Assembly (NCBI RefSeq): GCF_004355185.1
Contig: NZ_CP037922.1
Coordinates: 4,248,001-4,312,000 of the forward strand
Length of the DNA stretch: 64,000 nucleotides
Source of the DNA: Hymenobacter radiodurans
GTDB lineage: Bacteria; Bacteroidota; Bacteroidia; Cytophagales; Hymenobacteraceae
Reading direction: 5' to 3'
Shown here one piece after another: positions 42,888 through 52,458 of this stretch. Within the stretch, counting starts at the first letter, position 1; each line of letters begins with the position of its first letter. The position numbers were made by a program, and so were the translations under genes. Below the pieces are notes generated by a model, which worked only from the letters and a program-made list of their open reading frames with translations, searched no databases and had not been told where the DNA came from.

Positions 42888-44327
42888 TTAGATAGGAAAA
42901 TCGGTACGAAAGAAGAACCCGCCTTCGCCTCGGCCATTACGGGTGTATTCTACCGTTAGTACCCGATCGTAGTAGGTGACAAAATGCAAACCTACCCCAG
43001 CAGCCCCTAATAATTGGTTAGGCAACCTGTTTTCAGGAATGGTTGTACGAGCTAGCACGTACCCAGCATCGGTAAAGGTATTCAAATAAATAACCAAGGG
43101 TAAGGTGTTTATCTTGGAATTAGATATACCCTGCAACTTGATTTTACCAGCATCGAAAAGTCGGTAAGACACACTTTGTCGCGCTAATCCGTAATGGCGG
43201 CCGTCTACAACATAAGCATCATACCCACGCACATGAGCGTCGTAGCCAAGCGCTCGGTTGTCGGCATAGCCTAGCCGTTGAGCAAGTCGTAGCTGGCCCT
43301 GCAAACTGAAGTTATAGTAAAAATTGCCCCCCAGAGCGAAATATTGAGCATAACGGCCTATGAGGGTAGTAATATCAGGATTATTTGATGTCAGAAAAAT
43401 GCGATGCGATAATGACACCTGAGCAAATCGGCCAGTAAGCGGGTAGGCGAAGGTGTTGCGCTGATTTAGGGTACTGGTGAGCTTAAACTCTAAATACTCA
43501 CGCTGAGAACCGCTGAGAAAATAGACAGGATTCAGCTCAATGACAGAATCAGAAACCTGCTCTTTATAATATGCTACATCGAAGGCAGAGAAGCGCTGAA
43601 CTGATTGGCGCCAGCGCAGCCCTAGTGAACCGTACTGGCGCATAAGCGGAAACCCATCTTCGGGGCGAAATGTCACGAGCCGGTCGCGAAGAGTGGCATA
43701 GTCGAGGGCACGGCTGCGGGCGTAGGAAATGCCTGCCCCAAAACCAATACGTCGGCGCGGACCATAGCCAGGTGCTTCATAAAACAACTCATAACGGCGG
43801 TTGAAGCCCAACTGCACATTAGCGCGTACTTCCTCATTGCGGCCCCGAAAGTTCTTGCGCACAATGTATAGCCCATAATTAACCCGACGCCATCGATCGG
43901 GGCGGTCCAGCCAGGCGTTGAAATTGCGCTCAGCAAACGAAAGTGTGGGAATAGGAAAGGTGTACCACCGCTCCTGCACTGCAAACAGTACTGTGATTTC
44001 GCCATTTCGGCAAACCGTCTGCTGAATGACGCTATGAAACAGCCGCAGGTTGAATAGCCGCAGGCGGTTACTTTCCAAACGAGCAGCCAACGTAGCAGCG
44101 GTCAGTGTGTCACCTTCTTGGAAATCCAACTCAGCGCGTAGCACTACTTCCTTGGTTACTTCATTACCTGCAAATAAAATGGTGCCTACACGCACAACAG
44201 CATACTGCGGGCATTGCGCCTGCAGCAAGCTATCAGCTGGAGCGCGTTTTACAGAGTCAGGAAACGGGCCGGGGGGCAAAATACTGCTACCCAGCAGTAA
44301 GGAAAGCAAACAAGCGAGCAGACTCAA
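42888..44327 (-). CDS. Omp85-family outer-membrane protein with one POTRA domain
   Basis: A 479-residue exported protein. After a signal peptide, residues ~45-120 form a POTRA-like domain (VVRVGTILFAGNEVTKEVVLR, RLRLFNLRLFHSVI). The rest is a barrel with repeated amphipathic strands such as YELFYEAPGYGPRRRIGFGA, and ends FFFRTDFPI. It is shorter than BamA and TamA. Homologs at this locus have no established function; transport of a lipid or protein across the outer membrane is possible. It lies 40 bases before nadK. Confidence 0.8.
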   Translation of the reverse strand: MSLLACLLSLLLGSSILPPGPFPDSVKRAPADSLLQAQCPQYAVVRVGTILFAGNEVTKEVVLRAELDFQEGDTLTAATLAARLESNRLRLFNLRLFHSVIQQTVCRNGEITVLFAVQERWYTFPIPTLSFAERNFNAWLDRPDRWRRVNYGLYIVRKNFRGRNEEVRANVQLGFNRRYELFYEAPGYGPRRRIGFGAGISYARSRALDYATLRDRLVTFRPEDGFPLMRQYGSLGLRWRQSVQRFSAFDVAYYKEQVSDSVIELNPVYFLSGSQREYLEFKLTSTLNQRNTFAYPLTGRFAQVSLSHRIFLTSNNPDITTLIGRYAQYFALGGNFYYNFSLQGQLRLAQRLGYADNRALGYDAHVRGYDAYVVDGRHYGLARQSVSYRLFDAGKIKLQGISNSKINTLPLVIYLNTFTDAGYVLARTTIPENRLPNQLLGAAGVGLHFVTYYDRVLTVEYTRNGRGEGGFFFRTDFPI

Positions 44328-44467
44328 GTAGGTAACAGTAGAAATGAAGAATCAGGGGGAGCGCAATTCTCATTCCGCAATGCCAAGAATATCACTGATC
44401 CTGCAATAGATATCTGCTGGCCTATCTTTCTATGCACTTCCACTTCTCTTTCCTCAAAGAATTACTC

Positions 44468-45145
44468 TTAAAGGCTCAAATACTTCAGGAGGGCATCAAA
44501 GCGGTCCTGCTCGTCTTCGCCTACATCAGTAGCACCACTAAACTGAGCGGTGATAACGTAGCCAAACCGTTCTAGCGTAGCTACGATGCGAGTAAGCGAA
44601 GGCGTGTTGAGCTTCAGCGTCAGCCGGATTTTATATGGGTCGCTTTCATCCTGCGCAACGTGGGCGCTTAAAATTTTAGCGTTATTCTCTTCTACGTACC
44701 GGCTTATTTGGGTAAGAGAATAATCGCGCTCATCCATGGAGAGCACCAAAATGCCCCCCTGCCCTACGGCGATGGGCATTTGGCCGAGCGCGGCCAGCGT
44801 ATCACCTACCGTCACTACACCCATGTATTCGCGCTGCTCGTCGAGGACGGGTACCAACTGAATTTTATTCTGGATAGCTATTTCCATGATGCTATAGAAA
44901 TGTTGATCGTGCTGCACATGCACATCAGCGTAGCCCAGCGTCAGGTGGCTGAGCAACTCCTCCGTCTGGTCATAGTCCAGCAGATCAGATTCGGTAATAA
45001 GACCGCGGTACTGGCGGTTATCGACGACGGGCAGTTGCCCCACGTGAAACTCCTCCAGCCATTTGGCAGCCTTCCCGGTCGAGTCCGTCACTTGTAGTGC
45101 CGGAATCATATGGTTGAGCAATTCTTCGGCAAGCATAGAATGCAT
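44468..45145 (-). CDS. CBS-domain protein
   Basis: A 225-residue cytoplasmic protein; starts at 45145 (MHSMLAEELL) or 45136 (MLAEELL) both fit better than a longer hydrophobic frame from 45202. Two CBS motifs are visible (LPVVDNRQYRGLITESDLLD; LVPVLDEQREYMGVVTVGDTL), then a C-terminal ACT-like region (GGILVLSMDERDYSLTQISR). CBS pairs bind adenine nucleotides. The target is unknown, but this gene conventionally sits next to nadK in Bacteroidota. Confidence 0.88.
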   Translation of the reverse strand: MHSMLAEELLNHMIPALQVTDSTGKAAKWLEEFHVGQLPVVDNRQYRGLITESDLLDYDQTEELLSHLTLGYADVHVQHDQHFYSIMEIAIQNKIQLVPVLDEQREYMGVVTVGDTLAALGQMPIAVGQGGILVLSMDERDYSLTQISRYVEENNAKILSAHVAQDESDPYKIRLTLKLNTPSLTRIVATLERFGYVITAQFSGATDVGEDEQDRFDALLKYLSL

Positions 45146-45269
45146 GTGTAGGCTGAGAAACGGAAGTAAACGTGGATAAGCTACAAACCAAAAGGCAAAC
45201 AAGCGCCAAGGAGCAAACTTTGTTTAGCTAAGTTGGCTCCGGGTTGCAAACAGAAATGAGATTTGCTTT

Positions 45270-46061
45270 CTATGATACGGAACTAACGACCTGCTGGCGC
45301 TTAGTGCTATGCAGAAACTGACGGAGCCGAGCATTGAACGCTTCGGGGCGCTCCATCATGGGCGCGTGACAACAGTGGTCCAGAAAATGCAGCTCGGAGT
45401 TGGCGATAAGGCGGTGAAACTCATGCGCTACTATCGGGGGTGTAATTGTGTCGTTCAAACCCCAGACGAGCAGGGTTGGCACCTGAATTCGGCCTAAGTC
45501 TTTGGCTAAATTATGGCGCTGAGCTGAACGGGCGATATTAATGATACGAAGCACCTTGATGTTCGAGTTCGTAACGTTAAATACCTCATCTACTAAGTCT
45601 TTGGTCGCTAACGACGGATCGTAAAACGTGTAAGCCACCCGCTGCTGCACGAAGCCGTAGTTGCCCCGTTTCGGAAAGGAGCTACCCATGGAGTCTTCAA
45701 ACAAACCGCTACTCCCAGTCAGCACCAAACGCTGCACCTGCTGCGGATTGTGCAGCGTATACACCAGCGCTACATGACCGCCCAACGAGTTACCAAGTAG
45801 TGTAAAAGGTTGATGCAGCCCCATCTCGGCCACAAATTCTTCTACATATCCCACCAAGCCAGGCACGCCAGCCTTGGTGAGAGGCATCTCATAAATCGGC
45901 AGCATGGGGATGATGACGCGGTAGTCGCGCGCGAAATCACTTACAACGTCCTGCCAGTTGCTCAGGGCGCCAAACAAGCCGTGCAGGAGCAGGAGCACCT
46001 CGCCGGTGCCTTCCTCCACGTACTGAAATCCATTCTTTTCCTTAATCTGCAATTCCATCAT
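45270..46061 (-). CDS. Alpha/beta hydrolase
   Basis: A 263-residue soluble hydrolase. The oxyanion region LLLLHGLFGALSNWQ, the nucleophile elbow LLGNSLGGHVAL (Ser), the acid region LLVWGLNDTITPP and the His in DHCCHAPMMERPEAF form a complete catalytic set. The substrate is unknown. It lies 9 bases after pabA on the same strand and is upstream of the CBS gene. Confidence 0.9.
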   Translation of the reverse strand: MMELQIKEKNGFQYVEEGTGEVLLLLHGLFGALSNWQDVVSDFARDYRVIIPMLPIYEMPLTKAGVPGLVGYVEEFVAEMGLHQPFTLLGNSLGGHVALVYTLHNPQQVQRLVLTGSSGLFEDSMGSSFPKRGNYGFVQQRVAYTFYDPSLATKDLVDEVFNVTNSNIKVLRIINIARSAQRHNLAKDLGRIQVPTLLVWGLNDTITPPIVAHEFHRLIANSELHFLDHCCHAPMMERPEAFNARLRQFLHSTKRQQVVSSVS

Positions 46062-46070
46062 CTCGGCTTC

Positions 46071-46691
46071 TCAGCGGGCTGACGCGGGTACGGCGGGTGC
46101 CGACCGAGCGTCCATTGCAATGATACAACACTTGACCCAATTGCCGAGCAAGGCTAAGCCGTGACTCGTCAGTAATGCTTCGGGATGGAACTGTACGCCG
46201 TAAAGCGGCAAGGAGTGGTGACGTAAGGCCATTATTTCTTGATGTTCATCCGTAGTGTGAGCCAACGGCACTAGTGTTTCAGGCAAGTCACTGATTACTA
46301 AGGAGTGATAGCGCGTAACAATAAGCTTGGGGGGCAAATTATGAAATAACATCTCCTGGGGGGCAAATTTAATTTCCGAAACTTTGCCGTGCATGGGGCG
46401 CACAGCACGTTGCAGTTTTGCCCCAAAAAATTCGCCTAATGCTTGGTGCCCTAGGCACACGCCCAGCATCGGTATCCGCTGATGATACGCTTGAATTAGT
46501 TCGAGCATTACGCCTGCTCTGTCCGGTGTACCTGGTCCCGGCGACAATACGATTGCATCGAACTCCAGCTCCCTGATAGCTGCCAAAGGCACATCGTTGC
46601 GCACGACTTGCACCTGCACCTGCAACTGCTGCAAGTAGTCTAGCAGGTTGTAAGTGAAGGAATCGAAGTTGTCGAGCAGAAGAAGCCGCAC
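46071..46691 (-). CDS. pabA: Glutamine amidotransferase, PabA/TrpG family
   Basis: A 206-residue class I amidotransferase subunit. A GTG at 46691 (VRLLLLDNFDSFTYNL) is the best start; the family N-terminus begins exactly here. The triad is Cys in LGVCLGHQALGEFFGA and His/Glu in GVQFHPEA; VLSPGPGTP is the oxyanion loop. It provides ammonia for aminodeoxychorismate or anthranilate synthesis. No trp genes are near, so PabA is favoured weakly. Two GGGGGGCAAA words, 30 bases apart (46326, 46357), lie in this gene. Confidence 0.9.
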   Translation of the reverse strand: MRLLLLDNFDSFTYNLLDYLQQLQVQVQVVRNDVPLAAIRELEFDAIVLSPGPGTPDRAGVMLELIQAYHQRIPMLGVCLGHQALGEFFGAKLQRAVRPMHGKVSEIKFAPQEMLFHNLPPKLIVTRYHSLVISDLPETLVPLAHTTDEHQEIMALRHHSLPLYGVQFHPEALLTSHGLALLGNWVKCCIIAMDARSAPAVPASAR

Positions 46692-46820
46692 AGGATAACT
46701 AGTTGAATAACTAAGGAACTGAGCTGTTGATGGGTTGAAAGGTTGCAAGCGTAAAGCTTTGCTTATTCACCTTACAAGCGACAAACAAATTAGCTCCAGT
46801 AATAGCTCAATAGTTCAGCT

Positions 46821-47342
46821 CTAAAATACCCCCCGCAGGCGGGTCAGAAGAGTACTAGCGAAAGGCATTACAAAACCCACCACCTCCAAGGCTACCGGGG
46901 TGGCCTGTCGCACAACGGGGAGCATTTGCGAGTCGCCAGTTAGGGTGGGCGAGAGCAGATTTACCCCAGCTAAGCCCAATCCGTGCAGGAGCAAGCTTAA
47001 GCCCAATATCCATTTCAACGCCCCAGCAGCACCGCCCAATAAGTTGTCGAGCAAGCCGAGCGGGGTCAGATGCACGGCGCTCTTTACAAAACTGCCTAAC
47101 AGATGAACTCCCCAAGCAATGAGCACGCACACCAGCAAGAATGACACGATGGGGAGTAGCCCAAAGGCTTCGCCCACATAATGCCGAACCAGCGGAATAG
47201 CATCGTTGAGCAGGCTGAGCCCGCCTACTACTCCCAGCACAAAGGCCAACAGCGACGCGACTTCCAACAATAAGCCCCGCCGAAATCCCTTCACTGCGCC
47301 CACGCCCACCACCAACAGCAAAAAGAGGTCGAAACCAGACAT
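46821..47342 (-). CDS. CvpA family membrane protein
   Basis: A 173-residue inner-membrane protein with four hydrophobic segments. The start FDLFLLLVVGVGAVKGFRRG and GALKWILGLSLLLHGLGLAG match the CvpA family, first described for colicin V production. It lies 130 bases upstream of pabA. Confidence 0.88.
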   Translation of the reverse strand: MSGFDLFLLLVVGVGAVKGFRRGLLLEVASLLAFVLGVVGGLSLLNDAIPLVRHYVGEAFGLLPIVSFLLVCVLIAWGVHLLGSFVKSAVHLTPLGLLDNLLGGAAGALKWILGLSLLLHGLGLAGVNLLSPTLTGDSQMLPVVRQATPVALEVVGFVMPFASTLLTRLRGVF

Positions 47343-47359
47343 TTTGGAAGGGGCTAAAA

Positions 47360-47416
47360 ATCAGGAGTTGGGATCTAGAAATAGGTTCAGGCAACTTCTA
47401 GCACCCAACTCCTTAA
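47360..47416 (-). terminator. Terminator of the yqeY-like gene
   Basis: An outer 10-bp stem (AGGAGTTGGG and complement) and an inner one (TCTAGAA / TTCTAG) form an extended hairpin with GATTTTTAG following on the minus strand. Confidence 0.7.
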
Positions 47417-47419
47417 AAA

Positions 47420-47884
47420 TTACACGTTAGTATTGTTCAGTAAGTGACCTACAACTTGCGAAATCATGCGTCCGTCTGCTTGGCCACCTAACTCGCGAGC
47501 TGCTACCCCCATTACTTTGCCTAGGTCTGAAGGACCAGTGGCGCCCACGCGCTGGATAATATCAACGAGACGCTCAACCAAATCGGCTTCGGAGAGTTGC
47601 TGAGGTAAATATTCTTCGATGATGGCCAACTCCGCTAACTCAATCTCTTCAAGGTCGGAGCGGAACTGCTTCTGGTAGGTTTCGGCGGCTTCGCGGCGCT
47701 GCTTGGCCTGCTTGGTGAGCAGCTTGATTTCGGCCTCAGGCGTGAGGGCTGCGCCGTGGGCACCTTCAGCTGTTTCGGCCAGCAGGATCTGGGCCTTGAT
47801 GCTACGCAGAGCCGTGAGGCGTACTTTATCTTTGGCAAGCATTGCCTGCTTAATAGCGGCGTCGATAGTTTCTTTCAGGGCCAT
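47420..47884 (-). CDS. GatB/YqeY-family protein
   Basis: A 154-residue cytoplasmic protein; start MALKETIDAAIKQAMLAKDK at 47884. The family pattern is clear: RLTALRSIKAQI, KQAKQRREAAETYQ, EIELAELAIIEEYLPQQLSE and GKVMGVAARELGGQADG. YqeY resembles the tail of GatB, the amidotransferase acting on tRNA, but its own function is unclear. It diverges from pdxJ. Confidence 0.92.
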   Translation of the reverse strand: MALKETIDAAIKQAMLAKDKVRLTALRSIKAQILLAETAEGAHGAALTPEAEIKLLTKQAKQRREAAETYQKQFRSDLEEIELAELAIIEEYLPQQLSEADLVERLVDIIQRVGATGPSDLGKVMGVAARELGGQADGRMISQVVGHLLNNTNV

Positions 47885-47970
47885 ATTAGGGAATTTTAAA
47901 GTAAAAAAAGCCGCCTGTGACGAACGGGCGGCGAGCCAACGAACCAAAAAAAGCTCCCGTAAAATCGGTG

Positions 47971-47978
47971 TACTTTCG
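47971..47978 (+). promoter_or_regulatory. Candidate -7 box of pdxJ
   Basis: TACTTTCG, one base off TAnnTTTG, 47 bases before the pdxJ ATG. Confidence 0.35.
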
Positions 47979-48024
47979 CGGTGCGCTGGCTTCAGATCAA
48001 AGCCAATTTTCGCTTTCTAAAGAG

Positions 48025-48738
48025 ATGACAAAACTAAGCGTAAACATAAACAAAATCGCTACCCTGCGGAATGCCCGCGGCCACAACCGCCCCGATGTGC
48101 TGCAAGTGGCCCGCGACTGTGAGCGGTTTGGAGCTCAGGGCATCACGGTGCACCCGCGGCCCGATGAGCGCCACATCCGCTACCAAGACGTGCGCGATCT
48201 TAAACGGATTGTGACCACCGAGCTAAACGTGGAAGGCAACCCGACGCCCGATTTTATTAATCTGGTGCGGGAAGTGCGCCCCGAGCAGGTAACACTCGTA
48301 CCCGATGCGCCCGATGCTATTACTTCCAACGCAGGTTGGGACACCATCGAGCATCAGATTTATCTCTTGGGCGTTGTGACGGAGCTCAAGGCGCTGGGGT
48401 GTCGGGTTTCCATTTTTCTCGATCCCAATCCGGCCATGGTAAAGGCTGCCGTAGGCACGGGCACCGACCGGATTGAGCTGTACACAGAGGCATATGCCCA
48501 ACAATTTCATGCTGACCCGGCCGCGGCTATTGCGCCTTATCGCACCGCGGCTATTCTGGCGCAGGAGCTTGGTATTGGCCTGAATGCCGGCCACGATTTA
48601 GACCTGGACAACCTGGCTTATTTAAAGCAGAACTTGCCCGGCTTGGAAGAAGTAAGTATCGGGCACGCGCTCATCTGTGATGCACTCTACTTCGGGTTGG
48701 AAAACACAATTCAGCTGTACCGTCGGCAATTGGTGTAG
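48025..48738 (+). CDS. pdxJ: Pyridoxine 5'-phosphate synthase
   Basis: A 237-residue TIM-barrel enzyme that condenses aminoacetone-phosphate derivative and deoxyxylulose-5-phosphate to pyridoxine 5'-phosphate. Start [19 protein letters not shown]; active-site segments are [36 protein letters not shown], and [13 protein letters not shown]. Normal length. Confidence 0.96.
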   Translation: MTKLSVNINKIATLRNARGHNRPDVLQVARDCERFGAQGITVHPRPDERHIRYQDVRDLKRIVTTELNVEGNPTPDFINLVREVRPEQVTLVPDAPDAITSNAGWDTIEHQIYLLGVVTELKALGCRVSIFLDPNPAMVKAAVGTGTDRIELYTEAYAQQFHADPAAAIAPYRTAAILAQELGIGLNAGHDLDLDNLAYLKQNLPGLEEVSIGHALICDALYFGLENTIQLYRRQLV

Positions 48739-48819
48739 GAACGCATCACGCCCGCTGTGGCGTTAGACCGTACGCTTTTCGCTTACTTTATTAGGCCGCG
48801 TTTCCCCAACTTCTACTAC

Positions 48820-49878
48820 ATGCCTCGTCTTTCCCTCTCCGATTTTCTGCAAGGCTCGCCCGACGTGCCCATTCTGGATGTGCGGGCACCGGTAGAATAC
48901 GCCCACGGCCACATTCCGGGAGCCGTAAGTTTACCCTTATTTACGGATGAGGAACGGGCCCGCATTGGCACCGCTTACAAGCAGGTTAGTCAGGAGAGAG
49001 CCATTCATATCGGTCTGGATTTTTTTGGACCGAAGATGAGCAAGATGGTGAAGCTAGCGCAGAAAATTGCCCCCCAGAAGGAGGTGCGCCTGCATTGCTG
49101 GCGGGGTGGCATGCGCAGCGGAGCCGTGCTGTGGCTGCTAGAGTTGGCCGGTTTTAAAGTGCATCTGCTGGATAAAGGCTACAAAGACTACCGCCGCTGG
49201 GCGCTAGCTCAATTTGCTCAGCCGCGTTCCTTGTTCGTGCTGGGTGGCCTGACGGGCAGCGGTAAAACCGACGTACTGCACGAGCTAGCCCGCCAAGGTG
49301 AGCCCATTGTTGATCTAGAGGGTTTGGCCAGCCACAAAGGCTCGTCGTTTGGCAGCATTGGGTTGTCGCCGCAGCCTACGGCCGAACAATTTGAGAACGA
49401 CTTGGCTCTTGCATTGGCAAATTTGCCCCCCAACGCCGTGCCGTGGTTCGAAGATGAAAGCTTGTCTATCGGCCGCGTGACCATTCCGAAGCCACTCTTC
49501 GAGCAAATGCGCCTTGCTCCGCTCGTGGTGCTCGACATTCCGCGGGCGGTGCGCACCAGTAAGCTAGCAGCTGAATATGGCCGCGAAGACCCCGCCGAGC
49601 TAGCTGGGGCCATTCAGCGCATCAGTAAGCGTTTGGGTGGGTTGGCAACGAAGGAAGCATTGACGGCCATTGAGGCAGGAGACATGGAAAAAATGGTAGA
49701 CATCGCGCTTGATTATTATGACAAAACCTACGGCCACGGGTTAAACACCAAAATCAACAGCACTATCGTGCGTGTTCCTTCCAACACCTGCGACCCGGTA
49801 GTGAATGCCGAACTGGTGCGGGCCGCGGCCAAAACGGTAGTCGCCCAGTCTCTTTTTGCTTCCCGGGGCGTCGCTTAA
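48820..49878 (+). CDS. mnmH: tRNA 2-selenouridine synthase (SelU/MnmH)
   Basis: A 352-residue enzyme that replaces sulfur of 2-thiouridine at the wobble position of tRNA with selenium from selenophosphate. Start MPRLSLSDFL at 48820. The N-terminal rhodanese domain has the active Cys in LHCWRGGMRS (Cys 93); a P-loop domain follows (GGLTGSGKT, 142-150). The next gene is selD, which makes selenophosphate, so the two form a working pair. Confidence 0.95.
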   Translation: MPRLSLSDFLQGSPDVPILDVRAPVEYAHGHIPGAVSLPLFTDEERARIGTAYKQVSQERAIHIGLDFFGPKMSKMVKLAQKIAPQKEVRLHCWRGGMRSGAVLWLLELAGFKVHLLDKGYKDYRRWALAQFAQPRSLFVLGGLTGSGKTDVLHELARQGEPIVDLEGLASHKGSSFGSIGLSPQPTAEQFENDLALALANLPPNAVPWFEDESLSIGRVTIPKPLFEQMRLAPLVVLDIPRAVRTSKLAAEYGREDPAELAGAIQRISKRLGGLATKEALTAIEAGDMEKMVDIALDYYDKTYGHGLNTKINSTIVRVPSNTCDPVVNAELVRAAAKTVVAQSLFASRGVA

Positions 49879-49932
49879 TTCCAACCTCCACCGTAAGCTG
49901 CAAAGCGCTACGATACCCTTCTTATTGAATCT

Positions 49933-50983
49933 ATGATCTCCGAAGAAATCGACCAAATCCGCCTCACTCAGTATAGTCATGGGGCAGGCTGCGGCTGCAA
50001 AATCGCGCCGAAAGTGCTTGACCAAATTCTGCACACCAGCATTTCGCAGTCCCAAAACGATAAGTTGCTAGTAGGCAATAGCTCCCGCGACGATGCAGCC
50101 GTGTTCGATATCGGTGGCGGGCAGGCCATTATCAGTACCACCGACTTTTTCATGCCCATCGTAGATGACGCCTACGACTTTGGGCGTATTGCCTCGGCCA
50201 ATGCCATCAGCGACGTGTATGCCATGGGCGGGCGGCCGGTGATGGCTATTGCCGTGCTAGGTTGGCCCATCGATAAATTGCCCCCCGAGGTGGCGCGCCG
50301 TGTTATCGAAGGTAGCCGTAGCATCTGCGCCGAGGCGGGCATACCGCTGGCGGGCGGCCACAGCATCGACTCACCAGAACCCATTTTCGGCCTGGCCGTG
50401 ACTGGTATGCTTGATATTCCTAACCTCAAGCGCAACGACACGGCCACGGCGGGCTGTGAGCTTTACCTTACCAAACCGTTGGGCGTGGGCATGATGACAA
50501 CAGCGCAAAAACGCGCCATTCTGCGTCCTGAGCACGAGCAAATTGCCCCCCAGCAAATGATGCAGCTCAACAAAATTGGCTACGCACTCGGCCAGCTTGC
50601 CGCCGTGCACGCCATGACTGATGTGACTGGGTTCGGTCTGCTCGGGCACTTGGCGGAGGTATGTGAGGGCAGCAACGTGACGGCAGAAATTGACTTCGCG
50701 AAAGTGCCTTTGCTCAAGGAAGCAGAGGAATACCGTCAGCAAAAAGCAGTGCCCGGCGGCACTATCCGTAACTGGGACAGCTACGGCCACAAAATTGGGC
50801 CGGTGACGGATGAGCAGCGTCAGTGGCTGTGCGACCCGCAAACGTCGGGGGCTTGCTGGTGTGCGTAGCGCCGGAAGGACGCGAGGCGGTGGGGGCATTT
50901 TTGCTCAATACGGTCTCGACTTGCAATCCTTTGGCACGCTGCGGCCACATACGCCGGGCGAGGCCTGGATTCAGGTTCGGTAA
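49933..50983 (+). CDS. selD: Selenide, water dikinase SelD (two frameshifts in this assembly)
   Basis: SelD makes selenophosphate from selenide and ATP. The active Cys and Lys are in SHGAGCGCK (Cys 20, Lys 23); [16 protein letters not shown] and [13 protein letters not shown] are the ATP/metal segments. The frame breaks at the G5 tract 50847-50851. With one G restored it reads [17 protein letters not shown], then breaks again at the G5 tract 50891-50895. With one G restored there too it ends [25 protein letters not shown]. The repaired protein is 350 residues, the family length. Both breaks sit in GGGGGC where GGGGGGC is expected. Confidence 0.93.
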
Positions 50984-50986
50984 GCG

Positions 50987-51580
50987 GTGAAGATATTCCA
51001 GATACTGCGGCCCTTGCTGGAAATTGGGGTGGTCGTGTTTGCTATTGTCTTCGGGCTACGCTTTATCACCAGCTTTTTCTCACAGAAAAGCAAAGTCTAT
51101 CGGCCTACATTTCTGCGGCAATTTTACCTGCTATTCTGGCCATTGCTGTGCCTAGGCGTGGGCTTGCCTAACATGGGCTTCTACTTCTACACGACTCACT
51201 TAGCGCCCCACGAAGCCGTTTTGCTGCTGGCTCTGGCAGCCGTACTGCTGGGCTTTTCGATGCCAGCATTGCTGCTGCACGCTCAATATTACGCTCGCAA
51301 TCTGCACACCACGCTGGTTTTTGACCCAAAGGACAATCGATTGGAAGTGTATGAAGGCCGTGTGCGCATTCCGTTCCGACAAAGCGAACTGGTGCGTGTG
51401 GAACGCGTTACTTGCAAGTCGAAGCGACTATTTTGGAGCAACTACGACTTTCTGCGCCTGCACCTACGCACTGGCGAAGTACTCACGCTTACGTCTTTGC
51501 TACTCAACCTCGCCCCGCTGACGGAATTTTTGCGTAATACGCCCCTGGAGCACCGACAGCGCTGGTTTTGCTGGACCTGA
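50987..51580 (+). CDS. Membrane protein of unknown function
   Basis: A 197-residue protein starting at a GTG 3 bases after selD. An N-terminal hydrophobic segment (LLEIGVVVFAIVFGLRFI), then two more at ~40-60 and ~70-95, are followed by a soluble beta-rich C-terminal part (LVFDPKDNRLEVYEGRVRIP onward) that looks PH-like. I know no name for it. Tight spacing suggests cotranscription with selD. Confidence 0.7.
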   Translation: MKIFQILRPLLEIGVVVFAIVFGLRFITSFFSQKSKVYRPTFLRQFYLLFWPLLCLGVGLPNMGFYFYTTHLAPHEAVLLLALAAVLLGFSMPALLLHAQYYARNLHTTLVFDPKDNRLEVYEGRVRIPFRQSELVRVERVTCKSKRLFWSNYDFLRLHLRTGEVLTLTSLLLNLAPLTEFLRNTPLEHRQRWFCWT

Positions 51581-51648
51581 GTGACCGAATTGGCAACGCA
51601 TCAGCCCCGAACGCGTTTGCTTACTAGAAGATCTGAACCTCGCTATCT

Positions 51649-52418
51649 ATGCAATTACACTACCGCGAACAGGGCCAAGGCACACCGCTGGTTATTCTGC
51701 ACGGCCTTTTTGGTACCCTCGACAACTGGCAAACCTTGGCGAAACGCTGGGCGGAACTTCATCGGGTTATTGCCGTGGACTTACGCAACCACGGCCGTTC
51801 GCCCCATACCGAGGAGCATACCTATGAGTTGATGAGTGAGGACGTGCGGGAGCTTTTCACCCAACTCCAGCTCGAAGCTCCTACCCTACTTGGCCACAGC
51901 ATGGGGGGCAAAGTAGCCATGCGCTTCGCCCTCGATTACCCTGATTTGCTGGCGCGACTGGTGGTGCTGGATATTGCGCCCAGCTTCTCGGATATGCTCC
52001 ACCAAGACAACATTTTGGCGGGCCTTCACGCTGTAGATCTACCACGCGTAGAAAACCGGCAGCAGGCCGATGAGATGATGGCCCAGCATATAAAGCAGGA
52101 TTCGGTACGGCAGTTTTTGCTAAAAAACCTTTACCGCCGCGAAGACCATTCGTTTGCCTGGCGCCTTAACCTAGAGGCGCTCACCTCACATATGGCACAC
52201 GTCGGTGCGGAGATAAAAGCCCCCCAGCCTTTCCTAAAGCCCGCTTTATTTGTTCGGGGGGCAAATCGGACTACATCACAACGGAGGACAAGCTGCATGT
52301 TATTCCGGCACTTTTCCCCAATTCCCAGGTTGAAACCATCCCTGATGTAGGCCACTGGCTCCACACCGAAGCTCCTGACAAGGTGTTTGAGCTGGTTAAT
52401 GCCTTTATGCAAGGTTAA
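51649..52418 (+). CDS. Alpha/beta hydrolase, YbfF-like esterase (frameshifted in this assembly)
   Basis: An esterase-like hydrolase. LVILHGLFGTLDNWQTLAK, the elbow LLGHSMGGKVAM and DLRNHGRSPH match YbfF-type enzymes. The frame breaks at the G6 tract 52256-52261; with one more G it reads VRGGKSDYITTEDKL and ends with the catalytic His in VGHWLHTEAPDKVFELVNAF, giving 256 residues, the usual family length. The tract is again a GGGGGGCAAA word. Confidence 0.9.
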
Positions 52419-52458
52419 GGAACTAACCTCTTGCACTACATATCAAATCCGACTTCTC

